Positions 28,705 to 48,824 of a stretch of DNA of 64,000 bases are shown here, piece by piece. Origin of the DNA: Rallus limicola. Taxonomy: Eukaryota; Chordata; Aves; Gruiformes; Rallidae. The translations under genes and the position numbers were made by a program. The stretch is from assembly GCA_022605955.1 (NCBI GenBank), contig JAKCOZ010000018.1, positions 3,728,001-3,792,000 of the forward strand, written 5' to 3'. How positions within the stretch are numbered: the stretch's first letter is position 1; each line of letters opens with the position of its first letter. The notes beneath the pieces were generated by a model. The model saw only the letters and a list, made by a program, of their open reading frames with translations, made no database searches and was not told the DNA's origin.

Positions 28705-31700
28705 AATAATTTTTTCCAGTCCTTTGCTCTGGGTATTTGCTTGTTGCTCTGTTCCGATGCAGCTTGCCATGATGGGGAGCTGTGTGGCAGGGCTGTTGCA
28801 CAGGACTGCTGATCAAACCACCTGAGCTCCTGCAGTCTGCAGGACATTCCCAGCTCCGGCTGAATCAGGGTTCTCCCAAGCTAAGGTCAATGTTTACACT
28901 GGCACAAATGCCCCGCCATCCCCTGCCCCAGGCTGGGCTGGCTCTAGCATGATAACATCCTTCACCCCCAGAGGCAGAAACCTTGCAGAATACCTAAGAC
29001 TGAGTCCTCGTGATCCCTGGAGGGACATGCCATAAGCCTGTCACTCAGCCACGGGTTTGCTCTCTATCGCCTTCAGGATCCTTGGCACTTTGTACACCTG
29101 CACCTGAGATCTTTATCTTTCAGCAAACAAGCCTGCAGAGAGGGAATAAATTCCTAACTGTGACCTTCAGGTGCTCTGAGATTTTTTTTCACCTCCAAAC
29201 AAACCAGGATTTATTTTTCCCCCAAATGCCCTTATCCCTGTTGTTTTATAGAGCCTCATGTGCCCACTGGAAGCACTGCACTGCAGCCTTACCTTGACAT
29301 TGGGTCTCTGGCTTCCCTGAGCGTGTGCACATCCCTTGACACGGGCACTGAGCTGAATGTGTGTTTCCTACCTTGCAGTACCTGTGAGATGCTTAACCTA
29401 AATGGGAGACCCAGTGAAGCTGTACCGTGAGAGCGGGGAGAGTCTCCATCCCAGCGTGAGCCCCTGTGCCAATCCATCAGCCCACCCAGCCATTTGGTGT
29501 GGGGCTCTGCTGAGCTCAGCCGGACCTGAGGCCACAGTGCCGGCGCTGAGCTCCTCTGCAACGGCTGAGAGAGCTGGCCCTCAGCAGCCAGCCCCGGCGC
29601 TGCTGGTGGGAGTCAGGAACAGCACCAAACACCCCATCACCCTCAGCCATAAGGGAAAAAAAGCATACAATTTTCTATCTACCTGTTATGGAGAGCACAT
29701 ATGACAGAAAAATCAATTTGTTTGGTATCAGTTGCTGTTTTTACTGGCTCATTATTTGTTTGGACCTCGTCCTGTAAGCAGGTTTCTCCTGGTCATCAGC
29801 TCAGCAGCCCCAGAGCTGCCACAGCCCTCCACCTTTCTGCTCTGAAGATGTGAACTTTCTCATTGCTGCCAGAGTGGCTTGGGACTCCCTAACCCCAGAG
29901 GCACGCAAAGCCCATGCAGGTGTCCCACAGCGGCAGAGCAGGGTGCTGGGACGTGCGCAAGATGCGGCAGGGCAGGAGCTCGTCCTTATCATGTGTGACA
30001 AGTGAGGAGGGAATAGCCTGCACGTGCACAGGCTTGTAAAAATGAAATGTGTCCATGTGCACTGATACCGTAATCAGGCTGGAGCTGTAAAAACACTGCG
30101 GTGCCGTTGTCATGCCTTGTCAAAACGAGCTGGGCAAGCGCCACACCAGACCAAAGCTGCCCAGGCACCACTGGGTTGGCAATGTGTGCCTGACCCATGG
30201 CAAGGGGACCAAAATACATTCAGTTTTGCAAACACGCATTATGTTTCTAAGCTGACATATGTGATTTTTCTGTTAAGGCTAATTTTACACTGCGATAGCA
30301 GGAGCAGGGCACTGCATCTGTTGAGTGCAGGGCTGTGCCCTCCGTGGGGTGCCATGGCTGGCTGTGGCATGGCAGGTCCCAAAGAGAACAAGACCACTTG
30401 TACCAGCAAAGGGCAGAGTACTGCGAAGACAGAAGCAAGTTCTCCAAGTCTTTCCCTTCCTCTGACATGCACTTGTTTGCTCAGCCACATGGTGTTTCAG
30501 TCAGATGGGAACCTGCATTCAAGAGCTGTGGTTGTGCTGTTCCCTGCAGCACAGTGGGGATCCATCCCCTGTGGCGAGAGGCCAAATGGCTGCCTGGCAG
30601 CATGACAGCATGCTGCAGCCATGGTAGTGGATGCATGTGCAGAGGTCTGCGGACCCGGCATCCCTGCAAGAGATGAGCCCAGGGGTCTCTACCCGGCCGG
30701 GAGGAGCAAAGGCTGGCATGGCCACAGCTGGGGCTGCGCCCATGAGGCTGAGCACATGGTGCTGAGCCAGGGCTCCTAGCTGCATCACAGCTGAAGCTGC
30801 TTTGTGTGATTTGCTGTGGGGCTCAGCACAGGTAGCAGAGACTCTTTCTGTTTCTATAAGGATTGACATTGCGGCAGGAGCTCTCTGCCGAAACAGCTCA
30901 GGGGCACAGAACAGGCTGGGACACCCCACTGCTTTGTGAAGTGTGGGGCTTCCCGCGGTGACCTGCCTTCAAATCTATGAGGAACAAGCCTGGAGGAAGG
31001 AAGGTGTAGCCTTAGTGGAGCACGGTCAGGTATGGGAGTAACGCATGGGTCATGGAGAAGTGCCTAGGACTAGGTGGGGTGCACCCAGGGGTGAGGGGCT
31101 TGGCCCATGGCTGTCCCCGGCTATCTGTGGGGGCTGTAGCAGCTGGGGGAAGGTCTGGGCAGAGTGGCTGGGGAGGTCCTGAAGTGATCGCAGGCCTGGG
31201 TGGTTACACAGAGGGCAGCGGTAAAGCCAGCACAGTGCCACAGGCAGAATTTCTTGTGCAGCCACCGAACTGGACTTAAGCTTGCCAGAAGCTGTCATCT
31301 GAAGATGTAGGACTTCCTAAGTATGGCTTCTGCGATGGCAACACTCTTGAGCTTCTGTAGCACAGACAGTGTTATAGTACGGTGCCTCCCACCTTCTGCA
31401 CTAGCAGCGGCTTAAATGCCACTGCCATTGTAAATCCTATTTGTTAAGGATTTATAAATTGGCTGCATTCACTTGCTTCTCTCTGAAAGCTGGCACACAG
31501 CTCTCCCCCATGGTGTTTTTACAACATTTTACTGCTTCTTTCTTTCCCTTGTCTCAGAAGCTCCGCAGAAATAGCCTGACTTTAACTCCAGAACCATCAA
31601 ACCCTCTGTAGGGGCTATGACGCTGCACAAATATTTTAACAAAGAAGGAAATAAGGAGAAGCCTAATCTATTACATTAGATATGTATTTTGAAGAGCTAT

Positions 31701-31793
31701 TGCTTACTCCAAATAACTTCTGGAAAGGGGAGTGCCGTACTCCTGCAGAAGGAGGTGGGGGAAGCCTGGGCAGGGCTTGTGGCACTTGTTGAG

Positions 31794-31810
31794 CTGCAGG
31801 TGACCTGCAG
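31794..31810. repeat. 17-bp perfect palindrome CTGCAGGT-G-ACCTGCAG
   Basis: Two 8-bp arms around a single G, containing an E-box core (CAGGTG) and its mirror (CACCTG on the other strand). It may be chance in GC-rich DNA. Confidence 0.7.
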
Positions 31811-34800
31811 TGCCTGGCTGCAGACCCCGTGCTCCCCAGGGTCTGCAGTGGCTCTGGTGGTTACAGAGGCTGACCTGCCTGCAGCATGCAGGCTGCTCAT
31901 GGCAGCCACCCAGACACCGTGCGTGCATGGGAGGTGCCAGCAGGGTCAGGCCCTTGCCCTCTCTGCCAAGCTGTTTCCTCGCCTAGGTCATCTGAGTGAA
32001 TGCCTGACCTGGGTACCTGAGCACATCACACCGGGGCTTCCACCTCCTCCTTTTTATGTATTTGTAGTGGTGGGGATGCGGAGCCAATGTTGTGAGCTCT
32101 CAGTCTGCTGACATTAAAATTCCCAGTTTACCCCTGTAGCGCAATGGGCCCAGCTGTGAGGGTGCTGCCAAGGACACTTGTGATGTGACTTGTGTCAGCC
32201 GGGTGTTGCTGCCTGTTACAGAGCACTTGTTCTCGCCAGCGGCTCAGGTAATCAGCCGTTGGTTATTCCTGTAGGCACGCACAGTTCACAACCGCAGCTC
32301 TGGGTCTGCCCAGCACTGTGTTGCTGGGTTAGGGAGAGCTCTGCCATGAACACCAGTGGGCCTAGAAAAGGCTTCACTGGCACAGTGGAGTTTGTGCTCT
32401 GACACTGGCAGCAGCATTTACCTTTCCAGAGCTCTTAGCCATGTTCAGGTGTTTCACAAAACTATGTGGATTAGAGGGGTGACAGACATAGGTAGCAAAG
32501 GAGAGAGAATTTTTATATATTACGGACCTAAACAAGTAGTTACAGCATGTAACACATGTATACTGGTACCTGCCAGCACCAGGGGTCTCCTGTGACAGCA
32601 TCTTCTCAGTGGAGCCACCGGGTTGAGCCAATTTACTGTGGGCAGAAAGTGGCTGTGAGCTCCTTCTGCCAGTTCAGAGATCTGGAGAGTAAAATGGCTT
32701 TTGCTCCCGCCTCAGCAACTCCACTGCGGTGGATGATGACCCTGTCTTAAACTTTTCTGGGAGCACACAGCCCCTGTCCTGTGGTGCCACTGAGGTGAAG
32801 TGAGTATGACTTCAGAGGAGCAGCTGGCTTCAAATGTCCATTTGCAATGAGTAAGGTTTGAGCAAAGTAATGCTTATAAACATAAACACCTTTATGCTGC
32901 AGGATGTACCTGGGGAAGCTGGGAAGAAACTCCCCTTGTTGGCAGACAAGCTCAGAGGCAACTCAGAGGCAGAGGAGCCCTGGTACTTCTTCATTACCCC
33001 ACATAGCTAAAGCCAAGGAGCTTCTACATCCAGCTAGTAGAGCCCCATTCTCACAGTCAAAACTGCCCAGGGACATCTACTCTTAGTTACACTTTGGAGA
33101 AGAAATTATAGCTATAGAAGGTCTTATCTTCTGGCTAAAATCTATGTTTCCTGAGATTAAGGCCTGTCAGCTAACATGTGGATAGCGTAAGACATGTAAG
33201 GCCATCCCCCCTTAGTCTGTACGGTGAGATCTCACTATTAACAGAAGCACAGCTAAAATAAAGGCTCCCTGAGTATATGACTGACCTTACCACGTGGGTT
33301 TGGTTCAGGATCACCAGATGAACACGGGACAGTACACACGGGTGACAGAAACTTTACCTTTTGAGTTTCCTAGGGCTGTAGCATCAAAGCTGAATGTCAA
33401 CCACTTTCCCACATTCAGTCATCACCAAGTGCTTTAGAAGACTTTGCAAGACTGTCAGCAAAAGGGTCAACCTGACAGAAAATACAGCACAGAGCAGTTA
33501 ATGCAAATTATTCAATAGCACTTAGTTCTGTGGTGGTTTTCCTGGTGTCCTGGGGAAGGCTGATGCTTGTTTGCAGAGGAAATTCTTAACTGACAGACAT
33601 GGGAAGCCTTTGGGAGGAGATGCTATGGTCATGTCTGGGGCAGATGAGGGATATCGAGCTCTTTAGCTCTTACAGCAACTGAGAGCCTGGGTTACATGAA
33701 GATCACAGGTTTACAGGGTAAAATTACTGGTGTGGACTGCTGTTGGCACGTTCATTTCTGGCAGGAATTTGGTGAGGCTACATGACCCATGGGATGGGAG
33801 GAGCAAACTAACGGATCCAGAGCTGGGCTGCCCTTCAGGTTTCAGACTGTCACTGGTGCATGCATGTGGCAGCCCTTGAGCTTCAGAGAAAGAACATAAA
33901 AGGGTCTAACTGCTTCCTTCCCTACGTTTGTTGCCATGCACTGGTCTGGCCCAGCTTTAGGAGGAGCTCCTGTGGGTGCCTCTGATTGGAGGCTGCAAAG
34001 GCAGGCTCTGCTAGGGGCCTGCTGTGGGCAGGGCAGTGCAGGAGGCAAAGGCCAGTTCCTCTCAGCTTCTCCTGGGCAGAACTGCCATCGTGCGGCCACA
34101 GGGCTGTGGGGTGCCACCTCAAGAGGTGGTGGTGAATAGCAGGGGATGCTGAGACACTGACAGCTGGGTATCAGGCCTTGGGCAAAGTCAGGAACCAACC
34201 CGGATTTCCAAGCTGAAATGCATGGTTATAAATACCAAATTCCCTTAGTTACAGCAGCCCAATGGGAAGGAAGCAAACATACTCTGGCACTGATTCTCCA
34301 TCTGGTTTTAGCTCTAAACAGAAGCTTATCTTGGATTTGTGTTTACTCTGCAGACACCTCGGCTTAGGCTTGAGTGAGCTAGATAGGCCAGCCTATGTTT
34401 GTAGCTCTTGGGCTGGTGTGGGCTCATGTGGTGCTCCTTCCCATAGCCAGGAGTGCTTCTCAGCCCAGGTCCTTAGATGGCTGTCCTCAGCCCACCCTGC
34501 TCACCAAACTGCTGGGGACACAGCCACAATGTCACTGCTAAAGGCACTGCTTTACTGCTCTCCCATGTGAAGGGCTCTGGTTTGCATCTCCTTGGTCTTG
34601 CTTTAGGTGAATTACCTATTCTATATGGCAAAGCATAGCAAGGAGGAGAGAGGAAGGGAGCAAGAAGAAGCTTTGAGGGGAACAGGAGATAGCAATCTGT
34701 GGGGAGCGAGGAAAGGAAGAGGGAGGGTTGGAGGCTGGAAAAGGGAGAAATGGGTAAGAAACAGGGGAAGCTCAAGTGGGACCACAGGAGACGAGGCAAC

Positions 34801-35579
34801 ACGTGGTTGGCCATGGCAACATCAGTCAGTTATCTCCCCCATTTGCTAAGTGAAAAAGCTCTTTAGGATGGCCTCTAACAACCAGCTATTTTTCCAGGCA
34901 TGAGAGCATCTAGCTCCGTGTCATAATTACAAACTAGAGGAGAGCTGGCCTATCTGGATGTGGTGTTAAAGGGGGCAGGGAGCCTGCCTGGAAACACAAG
35001 GACAGCATAGTGGCTGACCTGAGAGGGAAGGCTGGGAATGACCTCAGTTGGGTCAAGCACCATAGTTAGTTGGATCCAAGAGCTGGGGCTTTCCATGGCA
35101 CTCATACTAAGTTGCATACATGCCCTGGAAACCACGGATAGGTCTGGATAAATGGGCTGAGCATATAGGAGAATGGACCTCTTTCAAAAGTTGTGTTTAA
35201 GAACACCCTGACAATGTTCTGTGTGTTGTTTGCAAAGGAGCTGGACAGGGAGCCTTGTCTTTCTGGAACCTGTCACATCTCATCCCATAGGAATTAATAA
35301 GGGTATTTCATTTTTAGTTTAAAGTTTCCTTTTGCAGAAGGATAAAGTGAAGTAGAGGAATCTTCAGTTCTTCAAGCTTCAGGAGATTGGCAGCAGAATA
35401 AAGGACAATAAAGGACACTGTGCAATCGGTTCTCATGTCGACCCTCTCAACTGCAAGAAAAAAAACTCTATACCAAAAACTGACCGAAGCAGCTTACCAG
35501 TAGAGGGTAAGTGTAATCCAGGCAGACTGTGATGATGGAAAGTGTCTCCCCCTGTGATTTCATGTTCTATGACTCCATT

Positions 35580-35598
35580 AAAAAAAAAAAAAAAAAAA
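35580..35598. repeat. A19 homopolymer
   Basis: Uninterrupted run of 19 A on the plus strand. I looked for a retrotransposed sequence ending here; the preceding bases (TTCTATGACTCCATT) do not extend into a recognisable SINE, LINE or processed gene copy. Confidence 0.85.
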
Positions 35599-36514
35599 GA
35601 GATTAACAAGACTTCACTTCTTGAAGAGGTTTCACTTGTAAATAACAGTCTGGTAACTAACAGCACTTCGAGTCCATCAACACAGAAAACCATCTGTGAT
35701 GATGGACATGCAGGACTTCACCTTGAGATGTGCCTGGACTCATCCTTCAAGGGGAGTGGAGCCTGAGGTCCCAGTGTGTGCACTGCATGGGGCAGGCATG
35801 TCAGTCCGAAAGGGATGGCTTTGGTTTGTACAGCAAAAATCAGATGTGCTTAGTGATATAGGTGCTGAACAACCCAGCTGCTGAACTGTCCTGCTTTAAA
35901 AACACCCTGTGGTGAATTAATGTCCATAATCAATTTGAAGATCTCTGTCGATATCATGAATCATTAAAAACCTCATTTGCAACCCAAAAAGCAAAACTGC
36001 TCTCAAGATTAAGTAGAGCTCCCTGGCTACATACTTAAATGAGATAAAAGCAGCAGGGCCCTGGTTGATGGATAACTCCCTTTTAGCATCATCGGGGGTG
36101 ACTGTTTGCTTAGGAGACTGTCTTTGATCTTACCTCCAGTTTTCAAAGACGGTAGAAATAAGCAAACCTCCCAAAAAAGACAGATGTCACGGAGGCTTCC
36201 TGGCTTACCGCATGGCCTCCCGTGTTTCATTCCACATTACAGTGCCGCCTTTTCAAACTGTCCATGTGTTACCTTAGTGCAGTCTTGAGGTGCTGGGCAG
36301 GAGTTTTCTCCTGTGTCCTGAACAGTATTTCTGGTATGTGTCTGTAGGACTTTGCTTACCCAGAGATGAAGGGAACATCCCTCTGTAGAATCCACAGTGG
36401 GACGACAGCAAGGTGTTGTCCCATAAAGTCAGGTGCTGCGTATATTCAGTGACAGGGACACACTAATAGTTTTGTCACTTTTTAAAAAGATTTCACATGG
36501 AAGACAAGTAATTC

Positions 36515-37649
36515 ACAGGAGTTTTAGAGACTTTATTTATGTATAAACAATTTAAACACTTTGCCATAAATTATCTTTGCCTGTCTCTAGTCTTTGCTTA
36601 GCAGCAAATTAAAATTAATATAAAAACTCAATGAACAATTCATACATGTATATTACAAAAAAGTTCTTGTACCAAAGTTCTTATTAGACTTTTTTCTTTT
36701 TTTTTTTTCTTTTTTTTCCTTTTTGTGGTGACTGTAATGTGATTGTCTCAGTTTCTCGACCAAACAAACACACTAATAATTTTTAAATCTGAAACAGTGA
36801 TTGTGCCTTCTGGCTGATGTATGTACAGGGTGATCTGACGTGGTGCCCATTTGCAATAGTGTAACACAATGCCCACAGCTCTACTGGAACTGATACCAAC
36901 AAACTACTGAATCTAAACAGACTACACCCTGTAACTGTGTTATACTGTCCACAATGGAAATCTTCAAAGACAAACAGAGTATGAAATTTATTTGTAGTGA
37001 TTTATAGCCACCATTTTGAATGTAACTTTACACTCTGCCCTCTTTGAATAAGTTAAGCTTCAGGCCAGACAAGTGGAGGGTCAGAGTGCAAGTGTGGTTT
37101 TGTTACTTTTAAATATATTTTTCTTTACTATTTCCAGTGCGTTCTCACTTGCATTCTTATTGTCCTCCAGTTGCTACACACAAATCACCCCAAAGTCATG
37201 TTTTAAATGCACCTGTATTTTGCTTTAAATGAAAACCTCTTGGATATTTATCAAACAAGCAGTCTGAATCATCTGTGTTTCATCAGCTGGTTAGTGAAAG
37301 TGGCCCACTTGGATTTCTTAGTTTGCTCACGTGTGAATGGAGTGAGGTAATACAATACGAGGCCTTCTGTTTGTTTTTCTTTAGACCCAGAACAAGTGGG
37401 TAATATTTCAGGGGTACTTTTAAATTTGTACGGTTAGAGTTTTCAGTCTGGCTTTAGTCCACTTCAGGATGTGGTTTTTAATCACTTGAACAGTAGCATT
37501 TAACTCAAAAAATATGAGCTTTTTGTGCCACTTACTATCCCAAAGTAGCTCAGCCTAGTGCCCCCATTTAGGTCTTCATCTCCTTAGGAGAGGAGATAAC
37601 AGTTACGACTACTGATTCATCCAGCAAAGGATGACAGCAGGTTAATTTG
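36515..37649 (-). other. TENM1: TENM1 3' untranslated region
   Basis: Sequence between the TAA/TGA-type stop at 37,650-37,652 and the AATAAA at 36,532. It is AT-rich, with an A-rich stretch on the sense strand at about 36,689-36,724. No coding potential is seen. The left boundary is an estimate from the polyadenylation signal. Confidence 0.65.
36532..36537 (-). terminator. TENM1: TENM1 polyadenylation signal AATAAA
   Basis: Minus-strand AATAAA (part of AATAAATAAAG-like sequence) about 1.1 kb beyond the TENM1 stop codon, followed by a T/G-rich stretch (TTACTTGTCTTCC) fitting a downstream element. Cleavage is expected 10-25 bases on, near 36,510-36,520. Other sites further up the UTR are possible. 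Confidence 0.65.
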
Positions 37650-44181
<6,532 letters not shown>

Positions 44182-45057
44182 CTATGGGGGGGGAAAAAAA
44201 ACGTAGTTACTATCCTTCAGCACATGACATCTGAGAGAGGATTTACTGAAGAGGGACCAATATTAGATGAATACAAAGACAATCAGATACGTTAGTGAGG
44301 AGCACAAAGCTGTTCAGGAATTTTGTCAGACTGCCAGATGAGGGGATCTGCTGCTTGGAAATCAATATGCTGACACGCCAGAGAAAGTGTAGGTTAGCAA
44401 CTCATTAAGCTGCCCTCCCTTTAGCAGGACTTTTTCTGAGGGATGCAGAGGAGTTAGAGAAATGACTTGATGCCTCTCTCCACTAGCCGTTGTAAATCAC
44501 AACTACTACTGTGAAATATAGGAGAAACTAAGTGGAGAACATCATCTCTGGTTTGCTTAAAACAACAGATTCAAGGAAGGGAAAGGGAGAAGAACAAGCA
44601 GGTTGGAAGTATTTAAGACACTTTCGTGACTGAAGTGTCTTAATTAGGCTAAGTAAAAATGCATTACCATGTTTGCATTTAATAAATAATGATTAGAAAT
44701 GAATTACCTGTTTCTACTTGAACCTTCTGTCAGGTTTAAGTCATGCAGTTTTGGTTTTAATTAAGCACAATTCATAGTGTTAGTTTATGCTATTATACAG
44801 TGGCCTAATCGCTTTCAGGAGAATATCAAAAGACAGAAACCATGAGCAAAGTATTTCACATTAAAAATGAGTCAAAGTTGGGTGGCTAATTGAAAAATAA
44901 GGAATTTTGAGGCCAGGTGCAAAGGCATTCTTAACAGCTGGGACATGTACAATTTTGAGATACTTTGTGTGTATGCTATGTATAGAGCTTAACATGAAGC
45001 CAAACGGTATTTTGTCTCTTTGTAGCTACTATCAGAAGGTAAAACCACATGGCCTAC
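44182..45057 (-). other. TENM1: TENM1 intron
   Basis: Donor AAG|GTAGGC at 45,057-45,056; acceptor AG at 44,183-44,182 preceded by a strong T8C8 pyrimidine tract on the sense strand. Phase 0. No repeat or gene recognised. Confidence 0.9.
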
Positions 45058-45354
45058 CTTTTCTAGGTAGGTGTAGCTCCAAACTTTCCCATCTGCAAAC
45101 ATGCGTGATATGATCCTGCCCTGCTTATCGATGTCCGTCCTTTCACTCATGGCACCGCGCTGCAGCCCTGCCAGGCGCCCGTTGAAGAAGTACGACACGT
45201 TGACAGCAGCCAGGCCACTGCTGGGTAACCAGAGGAAAGGCCGACCGAGCTGATCGTAAATTATCCTCAGAGTGAATTTCCGGTGATCATCATAGATCTT
45301 CTCTGTGCGTATGTTCCGGTCGTAATCGATGGACAGTAAATTCCTTCCGTGCAC
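45058..45354 (-). CDS. TENM1: TENM1 exon, YD barrel
   Basis: A 297-nt phase-0 exon (99 codons). Acceptor CATTCCACAG|GTGCAC (AG at 45,356-45,355); donor GAAAAG|GTAGGC. It encodes [19 protein letters not shown], then [32 protein letters not shown] and [15 protein letters not shown], typical teneurin YD-shell repeats with aromatic-Asp pairs. Extracellular. Estimated residues 1,792-1,890. Confidence 0.96.
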
Positions 45355-48300
45355 CTGTGGAATGAAGGAGGGCTGCGTTCAGCAGGTACCGCGCCTCGAT
45401 GGAGCACGAGAACAGCACACACAATGGAGAGAGAACCATTTCCCCACATTTTTGAAAAGTGTAGGATGTCTTCCTATGAACTGCCTTTTGCTTTTTACTT
45501 CACAGTATATTCAAACATGCAGCTTTGAGTGTTTTATTGGGAGCCTTCCCAGTGCTCTGCAACACGGGAGTTCTAATCTGACAGAGAAAGGCTTCCTTAC
45601 TGCCAGGACAGACAGACATACTGCACACGTAGGTCTTAAAGTTCAGAGTGTTAACACTGAGCAAAGAACACATTATTTTGCATAGAAGTAATTTTCTACT
45701 CCTGCCCATGAGTAGCTCTCAGCCTCCAAGAGCCGCAGAGGAAATTATAATTGCTTGTCTGCACTGAGATTTAGCCACTTAGGTTCTGTAGCAGCAAAAC
45801 CCCACTTACGGATTTGTTCATTTAATGTCTTCTTTACTTACTTTCTAAATATTACATAGATCCCTCAGCAACCCAACCACTTGGGACAGGTTTCATTTCT
45901 TTAGATTAAAAAACTTTATCATACAGGCTGGGAAAAATGGACTTCTAGTTTTGAGAAATAAAAGTATTAAATAACTTAAATATTTGTCTCTGTTTTTTCC
46001 CAATTTTTTTCTGTTACAGCTTTCAAATCACGGTACAGCATGAAGTGTTTCGGTCGCAGATTTTATTTTTTTATATTATACTTTAATAGAAAAAAGAAAG
46101 AAAGGTGTCTGACTGCCAAATGGAGAGGCTTCTAGTGAGAGTGCTGCATTGAGAGATACATAAATATATTCACTGGAGGCTAAGCCGCAGAATTCAGGCT
46201 AATGCTGTAATCTGATAAAGCCTCTTAAGTAATTTAATTGTAGATGCATCATTAATAAAGTAGAAATCTTTAAATTAGATATAATTTGAGAGCAACGACT
46301 ACTTAAAAAGTATTCATCAGTTTCTGGGAATTTGTTCTTCAGCTTATATTTTATAGTAGCTTTGATTAAGCAACGTTTTCTCTTATCCAAAATTAAACTG
46401 CACATCAAACAATATGTAAATTAACCCCGAGCCTTTCTTGAGGACATAAAAGTTATTCTGAGATATATCCACTGGCAGGGGTAAAGCCAATTCCCATCCC
46501 AACCGACTCTGCAGGAATTCAGTTACACAGAAAGCAAATTTAAAATTAATACAATTTTGTGTTTGTAAAGAACTAATTATTTCAAATTATCACTCATTAT
46601 CCTAATTTTTTCCATTAATAAAATGTAGCTCTTTAAGAGTTTGAGTTACCTCAGTGGGCAAGTGTTAGAGAAAACTCTTTTCTGTATGGTTTCCCAAAGG
46701 TTCTTCCAGCAACAACTTCTCCTTTGACTCCAAGAAAAGATGTTTCTTTTTAAAACACCTTGGTGAAATAAATCACATTCTACTCTGCCATCGTGATGCA
46801 AATGAAGCCAGGGAAGCCAAACTCATCATTGGTACGTTCTCAACTGGTTACTCTAGGTGTGTAAATGTAGAATCTATCCTGGCGACAAAGGCATATCAAA
46901 CCCTTTCCTTCACAGAACACTTGGGAAGCAGAAGACAGCTTTCATTTCCAAAAACCTGTAGCTGTAACATTAAAATGTCAGTGTATGACTGAAAGAACCT
47001 CATTTCTTAAGGACCCACAGATTTTCTTAAAAGAAACAAAAAAAGAAAAAAATATTTAAAAAATATTAAGAATGTACATTTGAGAATTTGGTGGGGTTTG
47101 GGTTGTTTTTTTTTTTTTTAAATTTCTGAAGCTCCATAAAGCAGTTGGGACTTCTGTGGCTTCTTCCTTCTGTTACAGTAACTGCAACAGTAATTTGCCT
47201 GTAGGAAAGTCTGACTCCAGGTATCCTGCTCTTTCTCAAAAACTTTGGAAACCTTATTATGCTTTTTGGGCCATAGAAAACTAAAGCATTAGGGTTTTAA
47301 AATTGTTACACTCAGGAGCTATGTACACATACAAATCGGGAGAATAAAGTGGCCCCTGCTTGACTAGTTCAGTAACTTTATTTTCATTTGTAAAATAAGC
47401 AAAACGACAGAGTGTAGTTTTAGTGTCATTAATTGCATAGAAAAGCAAACAAAATTATTAACTCCCCCCTTCCTGGGAGCACTAACACCACTATCCCAAG
47501 TATCACAACCGAAGATCATCTAACAGGCTCTTTCTCTGCCTTTCCACTCCTGACACACACGTCTGGTTTTCCCTTGGCTGCTGTGGATCCCGTGGCAGTA
47601 GGGATGGGCACTCTGTGCCTTGGGTAAAGGTCTCAACAAAAACCACTTGTGTGATGCTGCATGGTACCAAACCTCTGGTTGTGGCATTGTGTTAGCTCTG
47701 CAGTGGTGCCACAGCTGTCCCAGCTGCTGTAGACTGCCCTGCCTGCCACCTGCTCCCCAGTGCTCCCACTCACTCGAGTTCATTCACTAAACGATTTATA
47801 CAGATGAATTAGAATAAATGAGATGCAAATAAATTCTATGCTTTCTCCCTCATTTTCAAATTTCATTTTCAGTCCACTCAACCTGTTATAATCTCATAGT
47901 GATTTTCATTTAAAAGAGCTAAATGGATATGTGATTATTGTTACAGGAACTAACACCAGACAATTAAATGTTGAGGTGTTGCTAGATAAAGCAGTGTTTT
48001 GATTTGCATAAACATGATGCAAGAAAACCCATCTCCAGGAAGGTTTCAGCTCCAAGACGTGTTTAACTCCAGCTAATTACCACAAGTACCTCTATTAAAT
48101 TTTTAGTATTGAGAGTTCGGATTACAGCAATTTCATTTCAGGGTCCTATTTATTTTTATTTTGAACACCTAGTCAAAATGCAGAGCCGATCTATTTCCCA
48201 CTTACAATCAACTTCTGCAGGTCAACACATCAAAAATCAATTACACAGCCATGAAATTTAGTCATTAAGGATTAGCTGCTAATCTCATTCCATTTTTTGT

Positions 48301-48810
48301 CTAACCTTTCCCCCCTCCCCAATAGGTGTGTTTGGAGGATTTGCATGACTCGTTAATTCAGTGTGACTCAGATATTAAGCAATAGGAAAAATACCAAAAC
48401 TTAACACCCAAGTCTTATTTTTTTTGTGAGGTGTGTGTGTAAATTACTGCGTAATTCCTTACATATATTGCATTTAATGTATCATCTGGAACACACAGAA
48501 CTCTCCAATGATGTTGAAAAAATTACGCAAAGAGCCAGGGCTACATTTGTTTTCTGCCCAGCATCTCAAAGCCCTTCCACAACCGTATACACTGGCTAGC
48601 CAGCAAAAGTTTAGCTACTTAAGGGGTGAAAAACAGGCCAGCTAAGCACAGAATGGGATTAATCCGGCTGCGGGAGATCTTTAATTTGGCAGGGGATGGA
48701 TTACATGACCTGAGTGTCTGTCTTATCCTATACTTACGACTTTGTAATTATGGCAATTATTTTCCAGTCATGCCATTCAGGAAAGGGAATTAACACAATA
48801 TGCCTGTCTC

Positions 48811-48824
48811 AGGGAATCTGCCAG
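48811..48824. repeat. Target-site duplication, 3' side of CR1
   Basis: AGGGAATCTGCCAG, identical to 50,007-50,020. It abuts the terminal octamer repeats of the CR1 element. Confidence 0.9.

Noticed and set aside
35540..35598. Possible retrotransposed sequence ending in A19
   Set aside because: No recognisable SINE, LINE or gene sequence before the A-run and no target-site duplication seen.
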